A stretch of DNA of 64,000 nucleotides, from the NCBI RefSeq assembly GCF_000299035.1, contig NZ_JH921519.1:62001-126000 (forward strand). The letters run 5' to 3'. A program made the translations under genes and the position numbers. Positions 8,430 to 17,684 of this stretch are shown here, piece after piece. Position 1 is the first letter of the stretch. Every line of letters begins with the position of its first letter. The notes under the pieces were generated by a model. That model saw only the letters and a list, made by a program, of their open reading frames with translations. It was not told the DNA's origin and ran no database searches. This stretch comes from Bacillus bingmayongensis (GTDB taxonomy: Bacteria; Bacillota; Bacilli; Bacillales; Bacillaceae_G).

Positions 8430-8581
8430 TGACCTCCATTCTCCTTTCTAAAATCCCTTTTCCTATACATATGCCACAATATGGTAAAAAATAAACACAT
8501 ATTGCAATACAACATTACATCTTGTTCAAAAAATGTTCAAAAATAATGCTTCTAAAAGGTTGTTTTATATCAATTACTAGA

Positions 8582-8596
8582 TTATAATAATTATAA
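8582..8596. promoter_or_regulatory. PerR box over the dps promoter
   Basis: TTATAATAATTATAA fits the PerR consensus TTATAATnATTATAA at every position. It contains the -10 TATAAT (8583-8588), which stands 17 bases after a -35 TTGTTT (8560-8565). Binding by PerR would block the polymerase and peroxide would relieve it. Confidence 0.85.
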
Positions 8597-8641
8597 ATTA
8601 ATAAATGATACAAAATAATAACTCAAAAGGAGATTGATTAT

Positions 8642-9079
8642 ATGAACACACAAGTAATCGAAGTATTAAACAAACAGGTAGCAGACTGGAATGTATTATT
8701 TACAAAACTACACAACTTCCATTGGTATGTAAAAGGATCTCAATTCTTTACACTACATGAGAAATTTGAACAATTTTATACAGAAGCAGCTGGACACATC
8801 GATGAAATTGCAGAACGCATTTTAGCAATTGGCGGGAAACCAGTAGCAACAATGAAAGAATACTTAGAACTATCTTCTGTTCAAGAAGCGGCTTACGGAG
8901 AGACTGCAGAAGGGATGGTCGAAGCAATTATGAAAGACTACGAAATGATGCTAGGCGAACTGAAAAAAGGGATGAAAATCGCACAAGACGCTGACGACGA
9001 AACAACATCTGACTTACTACTTGGCATTTACACAGAACTAGAAAAACACGCTTGGATGCTACGTGCATTCTTAAATTAA
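8642..9079 (+). CDS. dps: Dps-type DNA-protecting mini-ferritin
   Basis: A 145-residue four-helix protein. The intersubunit ferroxidase ligands of Dps are in place: His27 in NFHWYVKG, His39 in FTLHEKFE, Asp54 and Glu58 in HIDEIAERI. It forms dodecamers that oxidise Fe(II) with hydrogen peroxide and store it. AAGGAG precedes the ATG. The perfect PerR box at its promoter fits peroxide induction. A three-copy repeat follows the stop codon directly. Confidence 0.93.
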   Translation: MNTQVIEVLNKQVADWNVLFTKLHNFHWYVKGSQFFTLHEKFEQFYTEAAGHIDEIAERILAIGGKPVATMKEYLELSSVQEAAYGETAEGMVEAIMKDYEMMLGELKKGMKIAQDADDETTSDLLLGIYTELEKHAWMLRAFLN

Positions 9080-9415
9080 AAGCGCAAGCGGCTCGTTTAG
9101 AACAGGAGGGCATTGGAACTCCTGATTCCGAGGCGCTCTTTGCCTCGAATGAAGGAGTGAAATGACTGACTGTTCTTGCCGCTGGAGCTGGATATCTCTA
9201 AAAGCGCAGATGGCTCGTTCAGCTCTGACTGGCTAAGGTTCTTTCGCATAGAAGGCGCTTTTTGCCTTCTTATGCGGAAGGTTCTTAGACACAAAGAGCT
9301 TGCCACCGGAGCTGGATACATTAAAAGCGCAAGCGGCTCGTTTAGAACAGGAGGGGGATGGAGCTTTTGACGTAGAGGTGTTCTTTGCCTCGCAGGAAAA
9401 AGCAAAAACAACTCT
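9077..9415. repeat. Three tandem copies of a ~122 bp intergenic repeat
   Basis: Each copy starts with AAAAGCGCA, then a G or T-rich variant of AGCGGCTCGTTTAGAACAGG; the shared G falls at 9082, 9204 and 9327, so the period is 122-123. Each copy has a hairpin whose arms contain GAGGCGC...GCCTC or GAAGGCGC...GCCTTC, and the conserved GGAGCTGGATA closes copies one and two. A single fragment lies at 54316-54347 beside rnr. No convincing gene is present. Confidence 0.75.
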
Positions 9416-9419
9416 CTCA

Positions 9420-9452
9420 CTAAAAACCCCCCAATCCATTTGGGGGTTTAAT
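9420..9452 (+). terminator. Terminator after the repeat array
   Basis: AAAACCCCCC, a short AATCCATT loop, then GGGGGTTTAA. Confidence 0.7.
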
Positions 9453-9597
9453 GCTTTACTGATATATTCCAATTCAATTTATGTTAAAATACAGGAAACA
9501 ACTGTTTAATAGTTACATCTAAACTATAATTTTCCAATTTATCATTTAGGTATATAGAATATTCTAGTATTACCATCAAATGACGGGAGTGGTTCAG

Positions 9598-9795
9598 TTG
9601 AAAGACTATTTAATTCGAGTATTTTTCGCCTCATTAACTGTTGGAATCTCCTTAATAATAGCCAATATTTTCAACATGAATGTAGATGTAGAAAGCTATC
9701 CTTTCCTCATCTTTATAGCAATAATTGGCGGTTGGGGTGGTTGGTATTTGTATAAGAGAAGAAAGAAAAATACATATAAAGGCATTCCTAAATAA
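9598..9795 (+). CDS. Small two-helix membrane protein, unknown
   Basis: 65 residues. GGGAGTGG followed by five bases favours the TTG at 9598 over an ATG at 9580 that has no ribosome site. Two membrane segments are visible, VFFASLTVGISLIIANIF and FLIFIAIIGGWGGWYLY, followed by a basic tail YKRRKKNTYKGIPK, so the C-terminus is probably cytosolic. No family recognised. The last codons form the left arm of its own terminator. Confidence 0.7.
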   Translation: MKDYLIRVFFASLTVGISLIIANIFNMNVDVESYPFLIFIAIIGGWGGWYLYKRRKKNTYKGIPK

Positions 9796-9811
9796 GAGGA
9801 ATGCCCTTTTT
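9781..9811 (+). terminator. Terminator overlapping the stop codon
   Basis: GGCATTCCT and AGGAATGCC flank the TAA of the small membrane gene, followed by CTTTTTAT. Confidence 0.85.
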
Positions 9812-9882
9812 ATGTACGCCTTATTTTGTTTTTATTTCTTATAATGTAAACGATAGCATTTACGATGAATAGACCCGAACCC

Positions 9883-10042
9883 TATAAAGTGAAACTTTAA
9901 TCAGTTGGGTTTTCTCCATCCCCCACTGATTATTAGCCCTCACTAATCGGGCTTTTACGGACAGTTTATCTCCCACCTAACTTCTTTGCTTTCGCCGAAT
10001 TTTGAGATGGGAGTATTACTGCCCGCAAATAGCGGGATAAAA
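9883..10042. repeat. bcr1-type intergenic repeat, near full length
   Basis: Starts TATAAAGTGAAACTTTAATC and ends GCCCGCAAATAGCGGGATA, about 160 bp, with internal self-pairing (ACTGATTATTAG/CTAATCGGGC). This matches the bcr1 family known from B. cereus-group genomes. Shorter relatives sit at 1703-1775 and 56836-56870. Confidence 0.7.
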
Positions 10043-10044
10043 AA

Positions 10045-10081
10045 CGCATGTCATTTTCCATCCAAAAATTCATGCGTTTTA
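10045..10081 (-). terminator. Terminator of the LOG gene
   Basis: AAAACGCATG pairs with CATGCGTTTT around a 17-base loop. Confidence 0.75.
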
Positions 10082-10104
10082 GATGTAATTACTTATTCTT
10101 TGTA

Positions 10105-10683
10105 TTACGATAACTGCTTCCACTTATTCCCCATTACAGGTCTTTTATAATCTTTCATTTTCTGAATCAATTCATCAGCAGTAGTTGCTGAAACAATTAA
10201 CTCTTTATTAGATGGGTTCATAAACCCTTCTTCCGCTGCACGATCAACCATTTGCAGAATTGGACTATAAAAATCTTTAATATTTAATAACCCAACTGGC
10301 TTGTCATGAATCCCAATTTGTGACCAACATACAACTTCAAATAATTCTTCAAATGTTCCGTAGCCACCTGGTAACGCAATAAATGCATCCGCAAGCTCTC
10401 CCATTTTCGCTTTACGCTCATGCATTGTTTCCACTTCAATTAATTCCGTTAATCCTTCATGAACAATCTCTCCACGGAATAAACCACGTGGCATAACACC
10501 TGTTACACGTCCGCCTAAGCGTAACACTTCATTGGCTACTTCTCCCATTAAACCAACACATGAACCGCCGTATACTAATTCACAATTATTTTGAACAAGC
10601 ACTTCTCCGAGCTTGATTGCTTGCTCCTTAAATTCAGGTCTCTCTCCTAGATTAGAACCTGCAAACACACAAATCTTTCTCAT
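10105..10683 (-). CDS. LOG-family nucleoside-5'-monophosphate phosphoribohydrolase
   Basis: 192 residues. The two LOG signatures are intact: MHERK (87-91) and PGGYGTFEE (105-113), with the nucleotide-binding start VFAGS and VYGGS. The family cleaves the ribose phosphate from AMP or cytokinin nucleotides; the B. subtilis relative is YvdD. Here it is probably a purine-recycling or house-cleaning enzyme. It is divergent from a MazG-like gene with a 73-bp shared promoter region. Confidence 0.9.
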   Translation of the reverse strand: MRKICVFAGSNLGERPEFKEQAIKLGEVLVQNNCELVYGGSCVGLMGEVANEVLRLGGRVTGVMPRGLFRGEIVHEGLTELIEVETMHERKAKMGELADAFIALPGGYGTFEELFEVVCWSQIGIHDKPVGLLNIKDFYSPILQMVDRAAEEGFMNPSNKELIVSATTADELIQKMKDYKRPVMGNKWKQLS

Positions 10684-10756
10684 ACCTACACCCCAAAACT
10701 ATATATTGTTATGATACAATGAACATTGTACAACATATTGAGGGGATGAGAAAGAA

Positions 10757-11080
10757 ATGAATATAGCTGAATTTCAAAGATGGGTCGAGGAATTTTACGA
10801 AAAACGAAGCTGGTCACAATATAACTCTTTTATTCGCTTAAATTTCTTAACGGAAGAAGTGGGCGAAGTTTCACGGGTTGTACGCGCGATTGAAATTGGA
10901 CGTGATCGCCCAGATGAACAAACGAAACAAGCGGAAGAATTAAAAATGGAATTAAAAGAAGAACTTGGGGACGTACTTGCCAATCTCATTATTCTTTCCC
11001 AAAAATATGATTTAGACTTACAGGATATTATGGATGCACATGTAGAAAAACTAACTAAACGCTTTCAAGAAATTAAATGA
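10757..11080 (+). CDS. MazG-like nucleotide pyrophosphohydrolase
   Basis: 107 residues, all alpha. The metal-binding EExxE (Glu33-Glu37 in TEEVGE) and ExxD (Glu69-Asp72 in EELGDVLAN) motifs are complete. Such small MazG proteins hydrolyse (d)NTPs to monophosphates, clearing damaged nucleotides. GAGGGGATGAG precedes the start. Ferritin follows 55 bp downstream with its own promoter-like sequence. Confidence 0.88.
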   Translation: MNIAEFQRWVEEFYEKRSWSQYNSFIRLNFLTEEVGEVSRVVRAIEIGRDRPDEQTKQAEELKMELKEELGDVLANLIILSQKYDLDLQDIMDAHVEKLTKRFQEIK

Positions 11081-11135
11081 GAATATTTATCAATTATGAT
11101 ATAATATTCCCGACAAGATACAAAGGAGGAAATTT

Positions 11136-11642
11136 ATGTTATCTACCAAATTACACGATGCGCTTAATGACCAAATGAACTTCGAATTTTACTCTGCCCA
11201 TGTTTACATGGCAATGGCTGCTTACTGCACAGCAGAAAGCTATGATGGATTTGCGAACTTTTTCCTTGTCCAAGCAGAAGAAGAGCGTTTCCACGCAATG
11301 AAACTTTATAATTACATAAATGACCGCGGAGAACGTGCTATTATTACTGGATTTAAAAATCCGAACAATGACTACGAGTCTGTTTTAAGTGCATTTGAAA
11401 TCGCACTAGAGCATGAACGTGAAGTAACGAAGCGAATTTATAACTTATCCGATATCGCGTGGGATGAACGCGAACACGCGACAATCACTTTCTTAAAATG
11501 GTTCGTTGACGAACAAGTTGAAGAAGAAGCTTCTTTCGATAGCATCATCCAAAAACTAAAACGTATTACAAGTGATTCTAATGCTCTATTTATGTTAGAT
11601 GCTGAATTAGAAAAGCGTACTTTTACTCCTCCTGCTGAGTAA
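11136..11642 (+). CDS. ftn: Ferritin (non-haem iron storage)
   Basis: 168 residues. Ferroxidase residues are visible: Glu17 in MNFEFYSAH, Glu50 and His53 in AEEERFHAM, and the second helix pair EHEREVTKRI and WFVDEQVEEEA. Bacterial ferritins build 24-mers that store iron. AAGGAGG stands before the ATG. It follows the MazG-like gene and ends at the terminator 11650-11681. Confidence 0.93.
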   Translation: MLSTKLHDALNDQMNFEFYSAHVYMAMAAYCTAESYDGFANFFLVQAEEERFHAMKLYNYINDRGERAIITGFKNPNNDYESVLSAFEIALEHEREVTKRIYNLSDIAWDEREHATITFLKWFVDEQVEEEASFDSIIQKLKRITSDSNALFMLDAELEKRTFTPPAE

Positions 11643-11649
11643 TATCCTT

Positions 11650-11681
11650 ATCACCTTAACGAATTTGTTAAGGTGATTTTT
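11650..11681 (+). terminator. Ferritin terminator
   Basis: ATCACCTTAAC pairs with GTTAAGGTGAT, then T-rich. Fragments of the CACCTTAA arm recur at 11705-11733, a small decayed copy. Confidence 0.85.
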
Positions 11682-11819
11682 AGTTTCCACTATTAATTCC
11701 CTTTCACCTTAACATTTATTTAAAATCACCTTAAATCTTCATTCATTCTGCATAGTACTACCATTATTAATGCTATTATTTTCAAGAAAAAGAAAATAAA
11801 AACAAGAGGAGACAAAACA

Positions 11820-12989
11820 ATGAAACAGCGTATAGAAGCTATCGATGCAGTTCGTGGCTTTGCTTTATTTGGCATTTTGCTCGTTAATATGACGTTAATT
11901 CAATTTGGAATATTTAGCAGTGAGCACCCTATTTATGTGTTCGGAAAGCTTGATGAAGGAGCCAATTGGTTTATTCAATTTTTTGGTACGCACAACTTCG
12001 TTTCCCTATTCTCTTTTCTATTTGGACTTAGTATTATAATGCTGCAAAAGAGCATTCTCACAAAAGAAAAACGTTTCTTTCCAGTTTATATACGACGAAT
12101 CATTATTTTACTAATCCTTGGTTATATCCACGGGATATTTATTTGGAGTGGAGATATTTTATTTGGATATGGGATTATAGGGATTTTCTTAATGTTGTTT
12201 ATCAATCGAAAACCAAAAACATTACTTATTTGGGCCTTTATCTTACTAACATTTACTATGTTTCTTTCTTACCCTTTTGAGTCCAATGCAAATGCAGATG
12301 ATTTTTCCTCTTACATTGGAAAAGAACAATCCGTCCACGAAACCGGGAGTTACATAGATCATATAAAGTTCCGCCTATACGAAAATCCATTCGAAGATAT
12401 TGGAATCACTGGATTTTCCGGTGGATTCCTCCTGACCTTTTTGATGATCATTCTAATGACTCCACTATTCTTGCTAGGAATGTATGTCGGGAAAAAGGGA
12501 TGGCTGTTTGAAATAGATAAACATGTATCTTCTCTCAAAAAGATTTGGCTCATCAGTGGTATTTTTTCTTTCACAGTAAAAATCTTAGCATTATTAACAC
12601 AACAACCGATTCTCATTATGTTAAAAGATAGTGTTTCACCACTAGGCATGACTCTCTTTTATGGCAGCTCAATCATTCTATTATTTCATTACAAAAAAGC
12701 ATCGCGCTTACTAGAGTATATGGCTAACATGGGTAAAATGTCGGTTAGTAACTATTTAGCACAAACTATCATTGCAACAACAATCTTTTATGCATATGGG
12801 CTTGGCTTGTATGGGAAAATCGGATACTTCTTTGGTATCGTGTTAACACTTTCAATTTACATCGTTCAACTATATGCTAGTACCCACTGGTTACAGAAAT
12901 ATCGTATGGGGCCAGTTGAATACGTATGGCGACTTGGCACCTATTTAAAAAGACCTGCTTTTAAACGTAAGTTAAAGAAAGTGAGTTAA
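11820..12989 (+). CDS. DUF418 membrane protein (YeiB-like)
   Basis: 389 residues with about ten membrane segments. The family start RIEAIDAVRGFALFGILLVN is typical of DUF418, and the C-terminal DUF418 domain contains GKMSVSNYLAQTI and ends WLQKYRMGPVEYVWR, as in the family. It resembles acyltransferase-3-like membrane enzymes; no substrate is known. AGAGGAG before the ATG. Monocistronic with its own terminator. Confidence 0.88.
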   Translation: MKQRIEAIDAVRGFALFGILLVNMTLIQFGIFSSEHPIYVFGKLDEGANWFIQFFGTHNFVSLFSFLFGLSIIMLQKSILTKEKRFFPVYIRRIIILLILGYIHGIFIWSGDILFGYGIIGIFLMLFINRKPKTLLIWAFILLTFTMFLSYPFESNANADDFSSYIGKEQSVHETGSYIDHIKFRLYENPFEDIGITGFSGGFLLTFLMIILMTPLFLLGMYVGKKGWLFEIDKHVSSLKKIWLISGIFSFTVKILALLTQQPILIMLKDSVSPLGMTLFYGSSIILLFHYKKASRLLEYMANMGKMSVSNYLAQTIIATTIFYAYGLGLYGKIGYFFGIVLTLSIYIVQLYASTHWLQKYRMGPVEYVWRLGTYLKRPAFKRKLKKVS

Positions 12990-12990
12990 A

Positions 12991-13029
12991 CAAAAAAGCA
13001 ATGAGCCCACTCGCTCATTGCTTTTTGTT
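12991..13029. terminator. Bidirectional terminator
   Basis: AAAAAAGCAATGAGC pairs with GCTCATTGCTTTTT; serves the DUF418 gene and the converging nupC. Confidence 0.9.
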
Positions 13030-13030
13030 T

Positions 13031-14212
13031 TTAAAGCATAACCCCAACGATAACCGCTGATAATATACTTACTAACGTTGCACCATATACAAGTTTTAAT
13101 CCGAAAGAAGATACAACGTTCGCTTGTTTTCCATCGATACTCTTCGTTGCACCTGCGATAATCCCGATAGATGAGAAGTTTGCGAAAGATACAAGGAAGA
13201 TTGATAAAATACCTACTGTACGATCTGATAAATCGCCAGCTACTTTTCCTAAATCAAGCATCGCAACAAATTCGTTCGTTACTAATTTTGTTGCCATAAT
13301 TTGTCCTGCTTGCAGCATCTCTGATGTTGGAATACCCATAACAAATGCTAATGGTGAGAACACATATCCTAAAATGCTTTGGAACGTAATTCCGAAAATA
13401 GAATCAAACACACCGTTAATTGCTGTAATTAATGCTACGAAACCGATTAACATCGCCGCTACTGTTACTGCGATAGAGAATCCAAGCATAATATACTCGC
13501 CTAACATTTCGAAGAACGTTTGCTTCTTATCTTCTTGTAATTCTAAAATGTCCTCTTCTTCACTAATGTCATAAGGATTAATAATATGAACGATAATGAA
13601 TCCACTAAATAAGTTTAATACAAGTGCTGTTACTACATATTTTGGATCAATCATTTTCATATAAGAACCGACGATTGACATCGATACCGTTGACATTGAA
13701 GACGCACAAAGTGTATATAAACGATTTTTTGGTAATTTACTTAATTGATCTTTTACTGTAATAAATACTTCACCTTGACCAACGATTGCTGCTGCTACTG
13801 CATTATATGATTCTAGTTTTCCTAAACCATTCACTTTACTTAATACGAAACCGACTGCTTTAATAATAATTGGTAAAATTTTAATGTGTTGCAGAATACC
13901 AATCAATACCGCTAAGAAAATAATTGGTAGTAATACTGTTAAGAAAAACGGTGCTTGTCCATCATTTGCTAAACCACCAAATACGAAGTTAACCCCTGCT
14001 TCTGCGTATTTTAAAATGGCACCAAAACCATCTGAAATTCCTTTTACTAACGCAAATCCAATATTTGTATTTAACAAGAAGTAAGCCAATGCTAATTGAA
14101 TAACAAGCATAATTGCAATTGGTTTATATTTAATTTTCTTTCGATCTGAACTTACAAGGAAACCTAGTACAAATACAACAAGTAAACCGACTAGAAACAT
14201 AACTAGTTTCAT
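13031..14212 (-). CDS. nupC: Nucleoside transporter NupC (CNT family), copy 1
   Basis: 393 residues. GGAGG at eight bases makes the ATG at 14212 the start. The concentrative nucleoside transporter signature is clear: GLGKLESYNAVAAAIVGQGE, the gate domain and the C-terminal FANFSSIGIIAGA. It imports nucleosides with protons or sodium. A second copy, very similar over its whole length, lies directly upstream at 14555-15736. cre-like sites and an ACGTCTGACCAT block lie in its promoter region. Confidence 0.93.
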   Translation of the reverse strand: MKLVMFLVGLLVVFVLGFLVSSDRKKIKYKPIAIMLVIQLALAYFLLNTNIGFALVKGISDGFGAILKYAEAGVNFVFGGLANDGQAPFFLTVLLPIIFLAVLIGILQHIKILPIIIKAVGFVLSKVNGLGKLESYNAVAAAIVGQGEVFITVKDQLSKLPKNRLYTLCASSMSTVSMSIVGSYMKMIDPKYVVTALVLNLFSGFIIVHIINPYDISEEEDILELQEDKKQTFFEMLGEYIMLGFSIAVTVAAMLIGFVALITAINGVFDSIFGITFQSILGYVFSPLAFVMGIPTSEMLQAGQIMATKLVTNEFVAMLDLGKVAGDLSDRTVGILSIFLVSFANFSSIGIIAGATKSIDGKQANVVSSFGLKLVYGATLVSILSAVIVGVML

Positions 14213-14258
14213 ATGCGAATCCTCCACTTTCCATGAGTTATTGGTCGTCCAACGAATG

Positions 14259-14270
14259 ACGTCTGACCAT
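14259..14270. promoter_or_regulatory. Conserved block upstream of nupC copy 1
   Basis: ACGTCTGACCAT is repeated at 15793-15804 at a similar distance before copy 2 and is almost the only shared sequence of the two upstream regions. A palindrome TTGG-TCGT-CCAA lies at 14241-14252. A GntR-type repressor site is plausible. Confidence 0.45.
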
Positions 14271-14327
14271 CGGTATTAAAAAATAGAATCCCTAAATACT
14301 ATTTACTTTACAATGTACCCTAAAATC

Positions 14328-14342
14328 AGTAAGCGTTTACAT
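14328..14342. promoter_or_regulatory. cre-like site before nupC copy 1
   Basis: The reverse strand ATGTAAACGCTTACT matches the CcpA consensus WTGNAARCGNWWNCA except at the last base. Confidence 0.55.
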
Positions 14343-14419
14343 AAATTGCAATTTATAATTAGTAGTCTCTTCTTCTCTACTCAATTTAAAGTATGAAACT
14401 GATACCACCACAAACAAAA

Positions 14420-14434
14420 TTGTAAGCGTTATCT
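14420..14434. promoter_or_regulatory. Second cre-like site
   Basis: TTGTAAGCGTTATCT again misses the consensus only at the final base; it is 92 bp from the first, between the two nupC genes. Confidence 0.45.
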
Positions 14435-14519
14435 AACAGAAATGCAACATAATTTTTTCAATAAATCATATGTTAATTTCTCCCTCATAAACATTTCTGT
14501 CATTTGTATTCTGAAATAT

Positions 14520-14549
14520 AAAAAGCAATGAGCACTTGCTCATTGCTCT
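14520..14549 (-). terminator. Terminator of nupC copy 2
   Basis: AAAAGCAATGAGCA pairs with TGCTCATTGCT; nearly identical arms to the terminator of copy 1, as expected from a duplication. Confidence 0.8.
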
Positions 14550-14554
14550 TCACT

Positions 14555-15736
14555 TTATAACATTACACCAACAATGATCGCTGATAATATACTTACTAAT
14601 GTTGCACCATATACAAGCTTTAATCCAAATGAGGAAACAACGTTTGATTGATTTTCATCAATCCCTTTCGTTGCTCCTGCGATAATTCCAATAGATGAGA
14701 AGTTCGCAAAGGATACAAGGAATACAGAAAGAACACCAACTGTACGATCTGATAAGCCTCCTCCTACTTTTGCAAGGTCAAGCATCGCAACAAACTCGTT
14801 TGATACTAATTTTGTCGCCATAATTTGTCCCGCTGTTACCATTTCTGATTGCGGGATTCCCATTACAAATGCAAGTGGTGAGAAAATATAACCTAATATA
14901 GCTTGGAATGTAATCCCGAAAATAGAATCAAACAGACTATTGATTGCTGTAATCAATGCTACGAAACCAAGTAACATCGCAGCTACGGTAACTGCAATTG
15001 TAAATCCAAGCATAATATATTCACTAAGCATTTCAAAGAACGATTGCTTTTGTTTGTTTTCTAATTTAAGTGTATCTTCTTCTTCAATAACGTCATATGG
15101 ATTAATAATATGAATAATAATGAAGCCACTAAATAAATTTAATACAAGTGCCGTCACAACATATTTCGGCTCAATCATTTTCATATATGATCCAACAATC
15201 GACATTGATACTGTCGACATAGAAGATGCACAAAGTGTATATAAACGATGCTTCGGTATTTTGCTTAATTGATCTTTTACCGTAATAAATACTTCAGCTT
15301 GTCCAACGATTGCTGCCGCTACGGCATTATATGATTCTAGTTTTCCTAGACCATTCACTTTACTTAATAAGAAACCAACCGAACGAATAAATAACGGTAA
15401 AATTTTAAAATGCTGCAGAATTCCAATTAATACGGCAAAGAACACAATTGGTAATAACGCCGTCAAGAAGAATGAAACTTCCCCTTTATTAACGAGACCA
15501 CCAAATACGAAAACGATTCCAGATTCCGCATATGTAAGAAGCGCTCCAAATCCATCAGAAATTCCTTTAACTAAAATATAACCAACTTGCGTATTTAATA
15601 GGAAATATGATAATGCCAACTGAATAACAAGCATAACCAAGATTGGTTTATACTTAATTCTCTTTCGATCCGCACTTATAAGAAAACCGAGTATAAATAC
15701 AACGAGTAATCCTACAAGAAACATAACAAATTTCAT
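14555..15736 (-). CDS. nupC: Nucleoside transporter NupC (CNT family), copy 2
   Basis: 393 residues, the same length as copy 1 and alike along the whole chain (both contain GFGAxLxYAESG-type and SKLPKxRLYTLCASSMSTVS-type segments). It differs mainly in loops (VNKGEVSFF against ANDGQAPFF), which may tune nucleoside choice. GGAG before the ATG. Both copies have separate terminators and so separate transcripts. The 15737-16013 gap holds only the repeated ACGTCTGACCAT block (15793-15804). Confidence 0.92.
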   Translation of the reverse strand: MKFVMFLVGLLVVFILGFLISADRKRIKYKPILVMLVIQLALSYFLLNTQVGYILVKGISDGFGALLTYAESGIVFVFGGLVNKGEVSFFLTALLPIVFFAVLIGILQHFKILPLFIRSVGFLLSKVNGLGKLESYNAVAAAIVGQAEVFITVKDQLSKIPKHRLYTLCASSMSTVSMSIVGSYMKMIEPKYVVTALVLNLFSGFIIIHIINPYDVIEEEDTLKLENKQKQSFFEMLSEYIMLGFTIAVTVAAMLLGFVALITAINSLFDSIFGITFQAILGYIFSPLAFVMGIPQSEMVTAGQIMATKLVSNEFVAMLDLAKVGGGLSDRTVGVLSVFLVSFANFSSIGIIAGATKGIDENQSNVVSSFGLKLVYGATLVSILSAIIVGVML

Positions 15737-16013
15737 AGATAAAATCCTCCATTTAAACCTTATTCAACACTCTAGAAAATTATTTAACGTTGAACGTCTG
15801 ACCATATAAAATAAAAATAATCCGAACTTTCATCTAACACATAAAAATATATATGTATGGCTTAAAATCCGCCTTATCTCTTATTTGGAAAGACTTTATC
15901 CATTCTAACACAAATTCCAACTCACATCTTCATATTTCTAAAAAAATTACATTTTCTTATAAACTCCAAGTTAATGTTCGTCTTTTACCTCATCCCCCCT
16001 AATGTATCCTCAT

Positions 16014-16050
16014 CAAAAAACGAGCATCAAGTTCGACTTGATGCTCGTTT
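16014..16050 (-). terminator. Terminator of the alanine carrier gene
   Basis: AAAAAACGAGCATCAAG and CTTGATGCTCGTTTC form a long perfect stem with a TTCGA loop. Confidence 0.9.
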
Positions 16051-16059
16051 CCCATTTCA

Positions 16060-17487
16060 TTATACAGCTTTTTCTTTTTCTACCACTGGCTTGTCCCAGC
16101 ACTCTGTATTTGTTAAACCTGGAATAGAATCTGCGTTGAAGACCGGATCTTTTCCTTGTTTCTTTTGCTTTACATAGTCTGCCAACGCAGCATATGCAAA
16201 TCGACCAAGAAGTGTAATCGCAATTAAATTTGTGATTACCATTAGACCCATAAATAAGTCTGCCATATTCCATACGACTTGAAGCGTTGCAACAGAACCG
16301 AATAACACCATTCCAACTACCGCTACACGATAAATCATTAACCAAGTTTTGCTTTTCTTAATGAATTCAATATTTGTTTCACCATAATAATAGTTTCCTA
16401 GAAGTGAACTGAACGCAAATAAGAAAATAATAATCGCCAAGAAGCTACTTGCCCATGGACCAATTTGTGAACTTAATGCTCTTTGCGTTAATTCAATACC
16501 TTCTAAGTTTGTTGCCTTATATGCACCAGAACATAATACGATAAACGCTGTTGATGTACATACTAAAAATGTATCTACTAAAACTCCAATTGTTTGAATA
16601 AATCCTTGTTTAGCTGGATGCGTTACATCTGCTGTCGCAGCCGCATTCGGCGCACTACCCATACCTGCTTCATTCGCAAATAATCCGCGCTGAATACCAT
16701 ACTTCATCGCTGCTCCAATACCGCCACCTACAGCTGAATCTAAACCGAATGCACCTTTAAAGATTTCTGTGAAAACATCTGGTAGTAAATAGAAGTTTTT
16801 AATAACAACGAAAACAGCTACTCCAATATAAAGAATTGCCATTGGTGGAACAATCACTTCTGACATACGTGCAATACTTTTAACACCACCAAAAATAATA
16901 ACTGCGATTAATACGGCTAATACAATCCCTACAATGTAACGCTCTAAACCGAAAGCATTTTTAAATGCTAGTGTAACTGTATTCGCCTGTACTGAGTTGA
17001 AAATTAAACCGTAACTAATTGTGATAAGAATAGAAAACCAAATTCCCATCCAACGTTTATTTAAACCTTTTTCCATATAATAAGCAGGACCACCACGGAA
17101 TCCACTGCCATCTTTTATTTTATAAATTTGTGCAAGTGTACTTTCTACGAAACTTGAAGATGCCCCAATAATTGCGATTACCCACATCCAAAATACTGCA
17201 CCGGGTCCCCCCATAGAAATCGCTAACGCTACACCAGCTAAGTTACCAATCCCAATGCGGGCTGCTGAACTCATACAGAAAGCTTGGAAAGAAGATACGC
17301 TCCCCTTTTTACGTGTCTTTCCAGTTAATCCGTCACTCATTAATCGTACCATTTCTCCTAAATGGCTAATTTGTACGAATTTCAATTTAAAAGAAAAATA
17401 AAGCCCTAGGCCTATTAACATTGCGATAAGAATATATGACCAAAGAATCGTATTCGTTGATGAAATGAACTGTTCTAAAATGTTCAT
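16060..17487 (-). CDS. alsT: Alanine/glycine:cation symporter (AGCS family)
   Basis: 475 residues, about ten to eleven membrane segments. Family hallmarks are GIGNLAGVALAISMGGPGAV and GGPAYYMEKG in the N-terminal half and GLFANEAGMGSAPNAAA in the centre. It takes up alanine or glycine with sodium. GGGGAC upstream of the ATG. The 315 bp before it contain no further gene on this strand; the divergent promoter at 17685 belongs to the next gene. Confidence 0.93.
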   Translation of the reverse strand: MNILEQFISSTNTILWSYILIAMLIGLGLYFSFKLKFVQISHLGEMVRLMSDGLTGKTRKKGSVSSFQAFCMSSAARIGIGNLAGVALAISMGGPGAVFWMWVIAIIGASSSFVESTLAQIYKIKDGSGFRGGPAYYMEKGLNKRWMGIWFSILITISYGLIFNSVQANTVTLAFKNAFGLERYIVGIVLAVLIAVIIFGGVKSIARMSEVIVPPMAILYIGVAVFVVIKNFYLLPDVFTEIFKGAFGLDSAVGGGIGAAMKYGIQRGLFANEAGMGSAPNAAATADVTHPAKQGFIQTIGVLVDTFLVCTSTAFIVLCSGAYKATNLEGIELTQRALSSQIGPWASSFLAIIIFLFAFSSLLGNYYYGETNIEFIKKSKTWLMIYRVAVVGMVLFGSVATLQVVWNMADLFMGLMVITNLIAITLLGRFAYAALADYVKQKKQGKDPVFNADSIPGLTNTECWDKPVVEKEKAV

Positions 17488-17684
17488 ACAATTAGTCCCC
17501 TCCCTTTTCTCTTCATAAATTGAATTATATTTAAAAAATATTCAAAAATCAACTTTTTTCGACAGGTTATTACTTCCAAATGTTAGGTTTTATAACACAA
17601 CCTTGTTACTTGTTAAGAAATATGACTTGTTATTTTTAGAAACGTACATACTACTTGAAGAAATATTTTTTATAAACAAAGCGA

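Noticed and set aside
9077-9415. CRISPR array after dps
   Set aside because: Three units of 122 bp similar throughout, without short repeats and unique spacers.
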